Positions 37,893-49,384 of a stretch of DNA of 64,000 nt are shown one piece after another (within the stretch, counting starts at the first letter, position 1; every line of letters starts with the position of its first letter). Position numbers and translations under genes: made by a program. The notes beneath the pieces were generated by a model that worked only from the letters and a program-made list of their open reading frames with translations, had not been told where the DNA came from and did no database searches. Source of the DNA: Callaeas wilsoni (lineage: Eukaryota > Chordata > Aves > Passeriformes > Callaeidae); assembly GCA_013398955.1 (NCBI GenBank), contig VWPU01008511.1, positions 1 to 64,000 on the forward strand, given 5' to 3'.

Positions 37893-38841
37893 AGGTGTCT
37901 CGGTTTGGACAGGTGCTTACCAAGAAAGGCAGGAGCCTCCCTTGGAATGAGAAATGTAAACCCCCTTACCTCTGAATTATTATAATTTTGAAATTAAGGG
38001 GCTCTCAGGCAAAGATATGAGAATAGGAATAGCAGTTCTTTACTAGTATATCTAATGAGGCAAAAACAACAACAATTTTGGTATTAATGACAAAACAAAA
38101 CCACAAAAACACAGTAAGAGGCTGTCTCGGCCATGGGCACCTTCCCCTTTGTCGCCGTGCCGGTCACAGCTGGCAGGGGCGCTCCGGCGGCAAGCTGGGA
38201 TGGCAGAGACGGGCAGAAGTCCTGGGATGGTGGAGGAGATGTATCACGGTCTGGAGCCGCAGTGGGAAAATCCCCGGGAGGTCTCGGCAGGCAGGCGGCT
38301 GGGGGCTACAGAGCAGCGAAGGCTGGGAGTGGCCCTGAAAGAAGCGCAGGGGGCCGGGCTCCCAGGGAGGCAGGCAGAGGAGGGGGGCGGGGCACCCAGG
38401 TAGATGGTAAGAAAGTCCTTCCCTTAGTGAGGTGGGGGTTAATAAGGTCTCAGTCTGAAGGACTGCTCTTACGAGCAGGGGCTCACCCGCGGCAAAAGAA
38501 GCAGGACCAGGCTGGTCTCCGACGACAGCCGAAAAACTCCTCTCCAAACAGCCTCGGCCGCCTCCTTCCTCTTCTCCAGTCGAGAGCGAGAGAGTGTCCG
38601 AGCCCCAGGAGAGAGGGCTGTCCCCCCGCCCTGCCGTCTCCTGTCTCGCGGGATTTTCCCCCCACCTGGGCACTCCCAGGTAAGGAGAGAGAGAGGCCAC
38701 CGGCCTTCTCCCCTGAGCTGATAACCCCCTTTGTCTGTGAAGTATCCAGTCATGATGGGCCAGCAGCCACTCCTATGGGGAAAATTCCTCAAGAAAGAGA
38801 AAAAAACCCAACAAAACAAAAGAAGCACTCAAACCCCTACA
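37893..38841 (-). mobile_element. Avian endogenous retrovirus LTR, CpG-rich, antisense to VSNL1
   Basis: On the minus strand the unit begins TGTAGGGGTTTGAGTGC and ends in a segment containing CCAAACCGAGACA. I recognise the U5 side (plus strand TGTCTCGGTTTGGACAGG, AATTATTATAATTTTGAAAT TAAGGGGCTCTCAGGC) from songbird LTRs. The canonical TG...CA element would be 37,896-38,841. The 5-mer TTATG sits at 37,888-37,892 and at 38,842-38,846, a possible target duplication if the boundary is 37,893. The centre (38,130-38,720) is a CpG-rich, GC-rich block that keeps long frames open on both strands; none resembles gag, pol or env. No internal viral sequence flanks it, so it is probably a solo LTR of about 946-949 bp. 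Confidence 0.8.
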
Positions 38842-38846
38842 TTATG

Positions 38847-40805
38847 ATAGGAATCCAGGTGAAGAGTTAAGCAAAAGCACAATTGGCTAAATTAAGAGAG
38901 CAAAAAAATGTCTTTTGAATCTACCTAGTATAGTTACTATAACTGCTGAGAATCTTTAGGGGTTTTCTGGGTCCTAAGCAAAGCACCTTACAACTGCAAA
39001 AAGTAACAGAATGTAAATAAAAAAGAAAAAAGGGTAAGTAAACATGCCCTATAAAGAATAAAACAAATTTTAAAAAGTCATTGTTTCTTGTAAAAGCTAT
39101 CTGAGTTGGAGCTAGAGAAATAACTGCATTAGTATACTTTAGTCTCTATAGGATTTCAATTCAGATTATGCCAAACTCGGTCAATGTCATACATGAGAAG
39201 ATGGGGACTTCAGAGATAAGGCTGGGGCAGTTGTTCTAAATACCATAAATTGCAAACCCATCATTTAGTCAAAACAGCTGATTTCTGGACATCTGCATGT
39301 ACAGTTTGCCTGTGGCAATTAACTGGAAGATTAAACTCTCATGTATTTGTGCTGAGTTTACCAAAATGTGTGGACAGGAGCTTGGCAGAGCCCTAAAGTA
39401 AGTTTAGAGCATGGAGTAAGTTTAGACCAGGGAGGACCATGGCCAAAAGGGAGAGGGGCCATGAGGTGTTGTAGCAACAGACCTGTTGCTGCTGGGCAGT
39501 ATGGCACCAGGAGATGTGGTGACCTCACACAGAGACCAGGAGGAATGATTAACTTTGCACCTGCTCAAGGAACATTCCCATAAAGGAAATTATATAAATA
39601 TATTGATTTGTTGGAACAGAACAAAGGATGTCCTTCTGAGGAGAAAGAAACTTCTGCTTTGAAATAGAGGAAGATGCCAAAAGCGATAGACTAAAATCAG
39701 GAATGGGTGGTGATATGGACTAGAAATCAATGCATTCAGTGTGGTGCAGTCATTAGACACAGATGCTATACTGGAGATAAAAATGGAAATGCAAAGCTAG
39801 GCTCTGGAAAGAAATTATTCATCACTTTGCAGTTCTCTACAGGACAAGTTAAGTGCTGTCTGTCATCTGATTAAAAAGTAACTGAAAGACATCTGTCATG
39901 AAAAAACTGTAGCAAAATGGGGAAAAGTTAAAGATGAGATTTTCTCTAAAGTTCCCTCAAAGGACATCTTTGGTCAAAAGTCAAAGAACCTGAAAGTATC
40001 TCAAAGGACCAACATGAGTAGTACTGAATTTACTGTATCTATCTATACACACATGCAAATTTTTTATTTCTGTTTTATATTTAATATTTTTAAGTGTATG
40101 CAAAATGTATATAATAAATGCAGTGAATATCTTCAGGGTTAACAGTGATGAAATGTAAACCATCTAATGTTTATCAATTATGCATTAAATATATAAATAT
40201 GCATCTATTTATACATATGTGTATGTATACATGTATATGTACAAATGCATAAGAATTAAATTTATTTTTCCCATTTGGTTGCATCATTTTTTGAGACCAA
40301 GTTTGTGGACTCTTGAATTGCTTCCTCCCAGTGGAATACCTAGTGCTATGTTACAAGCCTGTCTGTCCACAGCCCTGGATATGTGAGGAGTAGCTGCTAA
40401 TGTGGCTGTCATATCAGAAGATATTTTCAAGACACAGATAAAGAGGAATTCTCTGGACATCCCTGAATCTGTGAATTTTTTTGTTACATTCAAAGAAAAA
40501 CATAAGTAATCTTTTTCAATCTTACTACAAAGAAAAGCCGTAAATCGCCAAATTTTAAGGCAAATGAGTAGTCTGTCTCCAGGCCTAAAGATTCCTAAAT
40601 AAAAGAAGAAAGTTGCCTTTTTCACTATTTTCAGCCTCCAATATTCAAGCATAGCTTAGGTTCATGTTCACTAGCAAGTCTGTGAAGTTGTGTTTGACTG
40701 AAAGCAGCAGTGGATACAAAACAAGTGTTAAGTTCAAGCTACATGTCTAATTCCAGTTTAAAATGTTCACATTTGGCTAATTGTATGCATTTATTTCTTC
40801 TTAAG
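38847..40805. other. Distal intron 1 up to the exon 2 acceptor
   Basis: AT-rich intron with an 18-bp tandem duplication at 39,398-39,433 and an alternating (TATG)-like tract at 40,209-40,245. It ends with the polypyrimidine tract and AG of the VSNL1 exon 2 acceptor at 40,804-40,805. Confidence 0.55.
40209..40245 (+). repeat. (TATG/TATA)n simple sequence
   Basis: Alternating TATACATATGTGTATGTATA with further ATGTATATGTAC. Low-complexity, about 560 bp upstream of exon 2. Confidence 0.65.
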
Positions 40806-40810
40806 GCAAA
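40806..40810 (+). other. VSNL1: VSNL1 exon 2, 5' UTR part and start context
   Basis: Five bases, GGCAA/A reading into ATGG, lie between the acceptor AG (40,804-40,805) and the initiator ATG at 40,811. The start has A at -3 and G at +4, a strong vertebrate initiation context. Confidence 0.85.
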
Positions 40811-40972
40811 ATGGGGAAACAAAATAGTAAACTGGCCCCTGAGGTGATGGAGGATCTGGTGAAGAGCACGGAGTTCAATGAACACGAGCTAAAACAGTGG
40901 TACAAAGGATTTCTAAAGGACTGTCCAAGCGGTAGACTGAACCTTGAGGAGTTTCAGCAGCTCTACGTAAAA
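40811..40972 (+). CDS. VSNL1: Visinin-like protein 1 (VILIP-1), first coding exon, codons 1-54
   Basis: Encodes the N-terminal 54 of about 191 residues of VILIP-1, a neuronal calcium sensor that moves from cytosol to membranes on calcium binding and modulates receptors, cyclases and secretion in neurons. The protein opens MGKQNSKL, the N-myristoylation signal with Gly2 as acceptor, the anchor of the family's calcium-myristoyl switch. Residues 22-54 hold EF-hand 1, whose loop (about 36-47, with C38, P39, S40, G41 and E47) lacks acidic residues at positions 1 and 3; this hand is known not to bind calcium in the family. [20 protein letters not shown] identifies VSNL1 rather than HPCAL1 or hippocalcin, which differ at many positions here. 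The exon ends after Lys54 in phase 0 with AAA|GTAAGT at 40,973. The next exon should start at FFPYGDASKF, outside the window. No stop or frameshift is seen. Confidence 0.97.
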
Positions 40973-41018
40973 GTAAGTTATTTACTAAGTTATTTGTTAA
41001 CTTAAAAGTAAGTTATTT
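40968..41018 (+). other. VSNL1: Duplicated splice donor at the exon 2/intron 2 junction
   Basis: The 16-mer TAAAAGTAAGTTATTT occurs at 40,968-40,983, spanning the true donor (GTAAGT at 40,973-40,978). It recurs exactly at 41,003-41,018 (GTAAGT at 41,008-41,013). The two donors are 35 nt apart and locally identical. Reading on from Lys54 meets TAA at 41,003-41,005, before the second donor. Use of that donor would therefore add ten codons and a premature stop. Confidence 0.9.
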
Positions 41019-44000
41019 GACTGTAGAAAAAGTTATGAAGTAATGTAAAGCCAGCATATGGTCCAGAGCTGCTGGTCAGTTAAACCAAGGAATACCTTGG
41101 CTGGGAGAAGCAATGGAGAAGATGAGGCAATGAGTGGGAAGTGTTACCCTCACCACACCAGTGATTCATGTAACTACAGTGACTAGAACAAAAAGTTTAG
41201 AAAAAAAGCTGTGATTTATTCACAAGAAATATAATACATTGTCTACGCTCTGAAATTCATGGATCTCGTTCACCTTCAGAGGATGGCCATGGTCGTGTTC
41301 AATATAAACCATGTGATTGCTGGACATACTTATATAAAAGTGGTGAAGTTTCATGACAGTATGACTTGCAGATAAATTATGCCCTGTGCACAAAGGATTT
41401 CTTCATAAATTTTATGTATTGCCTTCATTTTTTCCCTGCCGTCACTTTTTTCTCGTTTTATTGGGAAGAGAAAGCAGGCCGATCTGTTTATTTTCTTGTT
41501 ATTTTTCATTACTTTGTCAAGTTCAATGCAACCTTTTCCTTACATTTATTATGTATTTATTCTGTAACAAGGAGAACATGGGAGTAGCATAAAAAGTGTA
41601 TTCATGTTACAAAGATAATTATATTTTAATTCAGAATTGTGTGTCTGCTTAAAGGTCGGAGACTTCAAAGTAATGTTAATTAGGAGAAATATTGAATGGC
41701 AGTGATGAACTGTAGGATCAGAACACCTCATAAATACAATGTGAGGCTGAATAAAAATAAAGCAGCCTTTCAAATGTAAGTAGTTAATATTGAGCACACT
41801 GGCAATTTTTGCAGACAAGTGGGACTGTCATTTCCCTCAAATGCGTGCTACAGTTCTTTTCTAAATTTCTTCAGCCTTGAACCAGATCACTCCGCAAAGT
41901 ATTACCTAGACCTTTTTTCTTTCTAATGAATGGTTCTAGCAAAAACTTGTAACTCAGCTTGCACAAATAAGCTTCTGTCTTCATATTTTAATATTTATGG
42001 CTGAAGAAGATGTAGCCTCGCAATCCTTTTCTTAAGAAACGAATGGGTTTGTAATGAATTGTATTTTCAGATGAAAGAATTTGTACAGTCTCAGGTATTG
42101 TGCTTGTTATTGACTGATAATTTATAAGTTCCATTTGAGTACTCACTGCACATCCAGCAAGAGCAGACATCCAATCATTTCTCATACATGTTTCTGGGAA
42201 AAGTAAACAGTCTTTGCAAAATTCCTAATAAAGTATGGCAACTCTTCAGAAATCATTGTTTCTTTTCGGAAAATCACAGTAAAGGTGGTTTTTTTGGGTT
42301 TTGTTTGGTTTGGTTTGGTTTGATATTGGGATTTTTTTTCTCTTTTTTTCTTCTTTTTTTTTTCTTTTTTTTTTTGGTTCTTTTGTTGTCTTTTTTTTTT
42401 TTTTTTTTTCTTTTTTTTTTTGGTTCTTTTGTTGTTGTTGTTACTGTGAGTTTTTTGGGTTTTGGCGGGGTGGGTATTTTTTTTTATGATTTTGTATGCT
42501 GTTAGAAAAAACATCTGAAAGTAGCTCAGAACTCCCAGGACTTCCTTTCTTCAAAGAGGTGTTTGAAGCATTCATAGATATTTCACAAGATACTTTACTC
42601 ATGAAGACATATCAGAGAGTAAATTCAATGTCATGTTTGCAGAGATGGTAGTGCAAAAAATAACATCAAGAGCACAAGCAGTATTTTGCTCTTGAAATTT
42701 GAAGACAGCTTTATCCAGCAATATCCAGCTTTTAGTTTTATGGCCTCATGTATCTTTAGATATGGACATCAAATACGATTCTCTCCCTTGCTTTGGTAGT
42801 TGTGGGGTTTGATTTTTGCTCTGTAATGGCACTGCCATATATTTAAACCAGTTTATTGTCATTCTATATTTAATGTCTATACAGGGCAAAATACTAATTT
42901 TGTGAGGAGAAATATGGTTAGCTGTAGTAAATCCAGAGCTTTACTTCTCTCTTTGTTGCAGAAATGCTTGTAAAATAATGTCTCTGAGGAGCTCACAGTC
43001 TGAGTTTTGGCCATGGTGGTGACTTCTCCTGTGTTGAACATTCTGTCTGCCCCAGCTGCTGGCTGCAGATAAACCCTCAGATGTGAAATTTGATCTTTCC
43101 AGGAGGAGCCACCAGCAGGAGACTCGAATCATTTTGATTACATTTCTAGCATTTCAGTTCACTTAAAGCATATTCAGGATGAAAATGCATGAAGCATGTA
43201 TTGATTTGTAATTCCTCTGCATGAACTTATAGTTGGGAGGGATGACATTTATCTGTTGGTCTGAAATGGATTTTATTGAGGAAGATTTCCATAAATCAAT
43301 CTATTTTGAAAAGAAATACAAGACTTTCCTTCATTTCCAATTCACGTTGACCTAAGATGACATTGTTTCTTTGTTCATGAGAGCTATGTGGTGCATTTTC
43401 ATGTGTTTTGATAAAAAAGTGTTGGTCATCTAAGTTAGATGCAAAGAAAACTCTTTTTTTTACTCACACGCAGTAGAAAATATCCTCAGATTAATGAGAC
43501 AAAACATTTCATGTTAGCAATACTTCGAGGTGAATTGCCTGGTTATCTGCACTTCTCTTCCATCAGAATTGCAGAGTGGGGTGCACAATCTTAGGGCATA
43601 GAAATAATTTGAGGGTTTTTTTTTAATGAAACATAACTAGGTGTGTCCTGGGATCACACCTGATGTGTTACTGTATCAAATTTCTGCTAATAAGCTTGAG
43701 TTAGTCCGAAAGGGAACCTCCAGAACATGTGTGATGTGGATGTCAGGTCCTCAATACCAACCCTTCCAACTCTACATATTTGCATCAATTGTACTGTGCT
43801 GTTTACTGATGTAGATGAAGACTGTATTGACTAAAGGGGGAATTACTCTAGTTTGGCTTGGAAACATTTGCTATTGATGTTTCCATTATGAATACAAATC
43901 ATCCAGTGCTTAAAATAAATAGCAGTTACACCAATGGACTCTACAGAAAAATTATTTGCAGCACTATTAGTGGAAGTGTCTCTCAAAATATTTAGTCAAG

Positions 44001-44621
44001 AATACCTCTTTTAAATAAGCAGCTAATAGGGAGAAATATCATTTATACTGTTGTGTATTTAACATTTGCTGCAATATAATAGTTTCATTAAAAATACTGG
44101 TCCATTTTTGGGTAGATTTATTCTTTTTGGGATACAAAATCTGTGGCAAACTGTTAGGGCTCATGTTTCCCTCCATGGTGCTGAATGAAGTGAAAGCTTC
44201 AGCAGTTTTTAAAATAGTTTATTGAAGAGTTGGTTATATACTGCAAGCCCAGAGCCACAAAGAGTCCTAAATACTGAAACACTGAGTTAGCTGTCCTGAC
44301 AGTCTGCACAGAGCATGGGAGGGGGAGAAATCTGTGGATAACATTCTGAGGAAGCTAAAACTCAAGCCAACATTTTGTAAAGAAGCGTGCAAAATCACAA
44401 AGTATTGCTCAGGACAGGAGCTGGTGCTAAATTCTAAGTTTCTCCAGGGTATGGGAGTTGCATCTTCCTGCTGCAGAGAACTATCTAGAACAGTAGGAAA
44501 GGCAAAATCAACTGACAGGAGTCCTTTTGCTTTCTCTCTTAAGTGACAAAAATAATGTAATTGCCTTACCTTTATCACAGTGGTTTATGTACTCTTTAAG
44601 CTGTAGAAAATGGAATCAATT
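41019..44621. other. Proximal intron 2, no gene recognised
   Basis: AT-rich intron apart from the large T-rich tract at 42,283-42,486. Nothing else recognised. Confidence 0.55.
42283..42486 (+). repeat. Large T-rich low-complexity tract with internal duplication
   Basis: About 200 bp of T runs, including (GGTTT)n at 42,303-42,321 and a run of 19 T at 42,391-42,409. A 25-bp unit (C, eleven T, GGTTCTTTTGTTG) occurs exactly twice, at 42,364-42,388 and 42,410-42,434. On the minus strand it reads as a lysine-rich open frame, which is an artefact of poly(A). Confidence 0.85.
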
Positions 44622-45192
44622 AGAGGAAGAGCATTGCCAGCAGGTCGAGGGAGGTCATCCTGCCCCTCTTCTCAGCCCTGGTAAGGTGCACCTGGAGACC
44701 TGTGTCCATTTCTGGGCTCCTCAGGACAAGAGAGAGATGGAGCTCCTGAAGTGGGCCCAGCAGAGTGTGACAAAGATGATGAAGGCACTGGAGCCTCTCT
44801 GTTACGAGGAAAGGCTGAGGGAGCTGGGCCTGTTCAGCTTCCAGAAGAAATAACTGAGGGGGGATCGCATCATTGTTTGTCAGTATCTGAGGGGAAGGTG
44901 TCAAGAGGACGGACCAGGCTCTGCTCCGTAGTACCCAGCAACAGGACAAGAGGCAGAAAGTGATGCACAGGGAGTTTCACCTGAACATGAGGAAGAAATT
45001 CCTTACTGTGCAGTGACCGCACACTGGAACAGATTGCCCAGAGAGGCTGGGGAGTCTCCCTCACTGGAGATATTCCAGAACCCTCTGGATGCAGTTCTGT
45101 GCCATGTGCTCTGGGATGACCCTGCTTGAGCAGAGAGGTTGGACCCGATGAGCTATTGTGGTGTCTTCCAGCTTTACCCATTCTGTGAATTA
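44622..45192 (+). mobile_element. CR1 LINE fragment with reverse transcriptase remnant
   Basis: Sense CR1 of about 570 bp. The 5' part reads as the C-terminal end of the CR1 reverse transcriptase (YEERLRELGLFSFQKK near 44,806-44,853), then a stop and frame changes. Next come AACAGGACAAGAGGCAGAAA, CACCTGAACATGAGGAAGAA, ACTGGAACAGATTGCCCAGA, GACCCTGCTTGAGCAGAGAG and a terminal CATTCTGTGAATTATCATG. Inactive. It faces the antisense CR1 cluster on the other side of exon 2. Confidence 0.94.
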
Positions 45193-46351
45193 TCATGTCT
45201 CTGTTTGAATCTGCACTGCTTGCCCTCTCATTTAGCTACCTGTGATGAGATATGACCTTCTGGGCTGCTGGCAATATCCCAATTAACCTCTCTTTCTGTA
45301 GGAAATAGCATCAGACAAGCTGGAACCTAGAATTTCCTTCTTCAAAGAGAATACCCTAACTGTTAAGCTTAATCCTTACTGGCTGTCTTAAATTTTCTTT
45401 CCTAAAAAGTCCTTAATTCTTTTATCTTTCATAAAACTTCATTAGCATTGCAGGCAGAGAGCTAAGAAATTAATATACAAAACTGTCATTAAAATAAAAG
45501 ATACCAATAAAAAACTCTTGAGTGTTCCTATGGGTTTCTTGCAGTCTAGAGGGCCAAATACATTTTCCTTCACATCTTTTGAATTCACTGGATTTAGATG
45601 AATATGCCCTAGAGTGTGTAAGTGTGCATAATCACTGCTAATATTCACAGGAATTATGCATGTTTATTAACTGGAAAATAGGCTTCTATATTGTGATACT
45701 TCTTGGAACTGGGTCACTGAACATGAGAAGCATATCCCTGCATTAACAGAATCAAGCACCAATGGTCCTTTAACTGGGAGAGTATGGTTAGGAGTGGTCA
45801 TGATATAATGCTAACATTAAATAAAGTAACTTACTTTGTGAATTTATTGCACCTATATTATTTAGATAAGTTTTGGAGTTTTAAACTTAACTTTTAAATG
45901 ATGAAAAAAATAAAGAACAAAGAATGCTATTTTATTAATTAGAATCAAATGGTTTGTCATATTTTCTGCTTCTACCTCACATTTCCAGCCTTGAAGGGAA
46001 TTGATTTCTAGTCCTTCATTTTAATATGTGTAGAACAAAAGAATCTCAAAAATCTATTGAAATTTAAGTGGCTGTATTGACAGCTTCTTTCAAGGCAGAC
46101 TAACATCTTTCTAAAGATGGCACAGAGCTCCTCAAAATATCAGGTTAGAGCTGGATTTCAGGCTTTCAGTGGCTGTAAAAAAGTAGGATTCCAGAATGGC
46201 ACAGCTGTGTTTATAGATGTCCCAAACATAGATGCAGTTGTACTGGCAGAAACTGAGGTTTCCTGGGATCATCTCTTAACTGGTAGAGCTGTGCTGGTTT
46301 TATGAGTGTGCTTTGGCCACTTAAGCTCTCCCTATAACAGGAATACTTTTA

Positions 46352-46424
46352 AGGTATATTATACCAATGTTAGGTATATTATGCCAAATACAATTAATAT
46401 ATTTAGCATATTATACCAATCCTG
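46352..46424 (+). repeat. Three-copy 20-bp repeat
   Basis: Adjacent copies AGGTATATTATACCAATGTT (46,352-46,371) and AGGTATATTATGCCAAATAC (46,372-46,391), with a third, AGCATATTATACCAATCCTG, at 46,405-46,424 after a 13-bp spacer. Each contains a partial palindrome around TATAATATA-like sequence. Confidence 0.7.
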
Positions 46425-49352
46425 TGTTGCTGTAGAACTACAGAATGTCTTGAAATAATGTAGATTATAAAAAATACTGATCTATCTACCCACACAATGA
46501 TTTTAACCTTGTTGCTACTTTCCAGAAGATCACATCTGGTGGTCCAGCAGTATTCCTGGACAATATGACAGGATATCTGCTTGCATGTATCACCTAAATT
46601 TAACTGCAACACAGAAAACATCATATGTATTTACTTATACAGATGACTCTAAAAAATCTTTAAACTGGGTAATATTACTGCTGTGTTATTGAATTTTTCA
46701 AACTGATATGGAATAATAAAACTAATACTGTTATCTCAGAAATTTTTGATGCAAACAAATAGACCAACAAATAGCACTGGTCCGGGGACATCACAATATG
46801 GCTCTACAAGGAGCAGTGCATATCTAGATAGGCAGAGAGAGTCTGGAAAGGAATGACAGTCAGATTATTGGCCTCAGCAGAAGTTTTGCTTGGGGGGGGC
46901 TGTAAAACTGTTGATGAGGTAGAGATTCTTAATGCATTCCTTAAGCAGTTAATACAAATCTGCACATCTGAGACAATTGCTGTAAATCATTAGAAAGAAA
47001 TTCTCTTTTTCACCAAAAGTTCAGTGAAATTGCCATGAAAAGAAAATTAACATAGCAGAATCTAAATGGCAGTGTACTGAAAAGCAACTGTGCTTGTGGT
47101 CCAGCACTATCACTGGGGAGTGCTTTTCAAGATGAGCTCTGTGCTTGGTGCTCCAAAGCTGTACTGGAACTGGGTTCTGATAACTTTAAAACCAAAAGTG
47201 ATCGCAATTGCTTTTCAAACAGGACTTGGCTAAAAAAAAGGAGCATGGTCTTGTTGCCTAGATATTTTACATACAAAACTGCTTTTGCCATTATTCATTT
47301 TCTTCTCCTTATAGACATGAATAGGCAGGTGCTGTGCCAAAATGCAGGTCAACTCCTAAACAACATAAAAGGCTTATTATATATTTCAAACAGAAACTGA
47401 GATTGTGCTCCATGAATTTTAAAACAAAGGGCCAGAATGCTTCTTACTTATAAAACTGAAATCAAACAAACCCCAAAGGCAGTGTTAACTTTGAAGGTGA
47501 CTTTGAGCAATTCAGAGAAGGGGAGGATACCAGTAATGTGCCTTTCTGCTGCATTTCTGTCTCTGTGCTTATCCCAGGAAAAATAATGTCTGGACTTAAT
47601 ATCATTTTGTGGAAGAGATTTTAAAATCCGTCTTTAGTAAACAGAGCTTTAAAGATCAGCAACCATATTGAAAAACAAAACACAGTAAATAAACACGGAT
47701 TCTCATTTAAGCTGCAAAGCAAATTGAAAACAGTAATTTCCAGAAGAGGAACCCAGTGTGCTGGGTAGCAAATAGTTCTGCAAATATGGCTGTAAATCAC
47801 AACACTGGATACTAAGAGCCTTTAACAATGTGGAATGGAGTCAGTTTAGATTGAAACACTAATCTCAGTGAAGCTAATGGGAATTTTCATTCCTGATCCT
47901 TACTTAAGTGCTTAGTGCTGTACTGAGCTCCCAAAATTGTTTATCTTTGTGAGACCCAAGTGCTGTGAAGTCTGGTGCAAGCTCCATTAACCATTAGTGT
48001 CCGGTCCTACAAGCTGGATCTAGAGTCTGCAGAGCTCCTCTCACCACGTGTGAAGATGTGCACACTGAGAGCTGTCATTTAAAGGCAGCAATGGTTTAAA
48101 AACTAAGTCTGGAGGGGAAGGGATGCAAATAAGGGTCCTAAAGCTGGTTAAAGTCTTCTGTTGGCAAAGAAGGACAAGTTCTTTTCTCCTTGTAGTATTA
48201 TGGCTAGTGGCTAATTTTAAGGGCTAAATTTTTTTTTTTTTTCTTCTGTTGCAGAGCATATAATGGCCCATATCCTCCAGACAATCTCCTCTGGAGACTC
48301 TAAATCTGGAAAATGAGGAAGTCAGACAATTTTAAGAGACGAAATCTAAACAGCTAAATCTTAATTGCTCTAAATAGTAGCTTGTGGAGTATCCAGGCTA
48401 GTGGAATGAATCTTCCTAATGCTTGAACAAATTAGTAACATATGCTGACACTGTCTGGAAGAGGCAGGAATCATGGTCACATGAATGCAAAAAGCAGTCC
48501 AACTGTCCAAAAGCATCTCCAGGGCTTACAGAGTCAGCAGATGTGTGGGAATGCAAAGGTTTAGTCCAAACCTCTGACTATTACCAAGTATTGAATATAT
48601 CTGTAATTCTGTGGGTATGTGTGGTTCTTGGAGGCATTTAAAACTAACTTCCAATGCATTGAAAAGAGAACGTCCAGACAGGACAAGATGATCCAGCTTA
48701 GAATGCTTAAAAATATCACCCTTAACATGCATGCCCCAGTTTCCACCGTAGTCTGATAAAAGAATGCAGGCTGGGTAAATTTTCCAACGATAACATGCAA
48801 ATTACTTTCGCTTCATCTTTTATTTTGAAGGAAGCTCACCAGTTCCCAAAACTGTCATGCATTTTTATGAGACCTTCCTTCACAGTTCACCTTTGATCTA
48901 TGTTGTATTCCTCTGAGAAAACAAAACAATGAATTTGGGATACTGTGATTATTTCTGAAGCAAAACACTGAATTCATTAATAAGGTTATCTGAAGGGTAA
49001 TAAAGGAGCTCTGTAGCTTGGATGGAGAGAGCCATTGCTAGCACAAAGAACGAAAGAGCCCAAAGAAAAAACCAGTGAACTGTCAGCACCATGTCCCATA
49101 GCTGTTATCATGTTCAGATCTACTATTTGTTGTCGCAATGCTTATTTTACCATTGTTACATAGTCCTCACAGCAACTATCAAGACTAATCAGTGGTTCAC
49201 AACCTCTACACAATCTGTTGCAAAAGTCAAGTGTTTCAGACTTTTGTCATCCTGAAACTTCTGCTTCCTACCTTCCTTCATCCCACCTCAGTGCTTTCCT
49301 TCTCACAAGGAAGAGTATTCACAAAACCAGTGAAAATCCTTGAGGATGTGCA

Positions 49353-49384
49353 GGAGAGAGTGAGAGAGAGAGAGAGAGAGAGAG
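49353..49384 (+). repeat. (GA)n microsatellite
   Basis: Eleven or so uninterrupted GA units from 49,362, preceded by an interrupted GGAGAGAGT start. A polypurine tract, probably length-variable between individuals. Confidence 0.92.

Larger units (their letters stand above)
131..40805 (+). other. VSNL1: VSNL1 intron 1
   Basis: It begins GTAAGT at 131 and ends with a pyrimidine-rich tract (TTTATTTCTTCTTAAG) whose AG is at 40,804-40,805, an ordinary U2-type pair. At about 40.7 kb it is long, as expected for this gene. It contains the rest of the CpG island, two complete-looking LTRs and most of the CR1 fragments in the window. No open frame inside it is recognisable as a cellular protein on either strand. 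Confidence 0.75.

Noticed and set aside
38133..38870. 245-codon plus-strand frame and 178-codon minus-strand frame
   Set aside because: Both fall inside the GC-rich core of the antisense LTR, have low-complexity composition, and resemble neither retroviral nor cellular proteins.
40811..40972. Assignment to HPCAL1 or hippocalcin
   Set aside because: The first eight residues are shared, but [20 protein letters not shown] and [12 protein letters not shown] are VSNL1-type and differ from the hippocalcin group.
40811..41005. A complete 64-residue protein ending at the TAA at 41,003
   Set aside because: The last ten codons are intron read-through past a consensus donor at 40,973. The family protein continues for about 137 more residues from the next exon.
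42182..42514. Lysine-rich minus-strand frame and phenylalanine-rich plus-strand frames
   Set aside because: Direct translation of a poly-T/poly-A tract.
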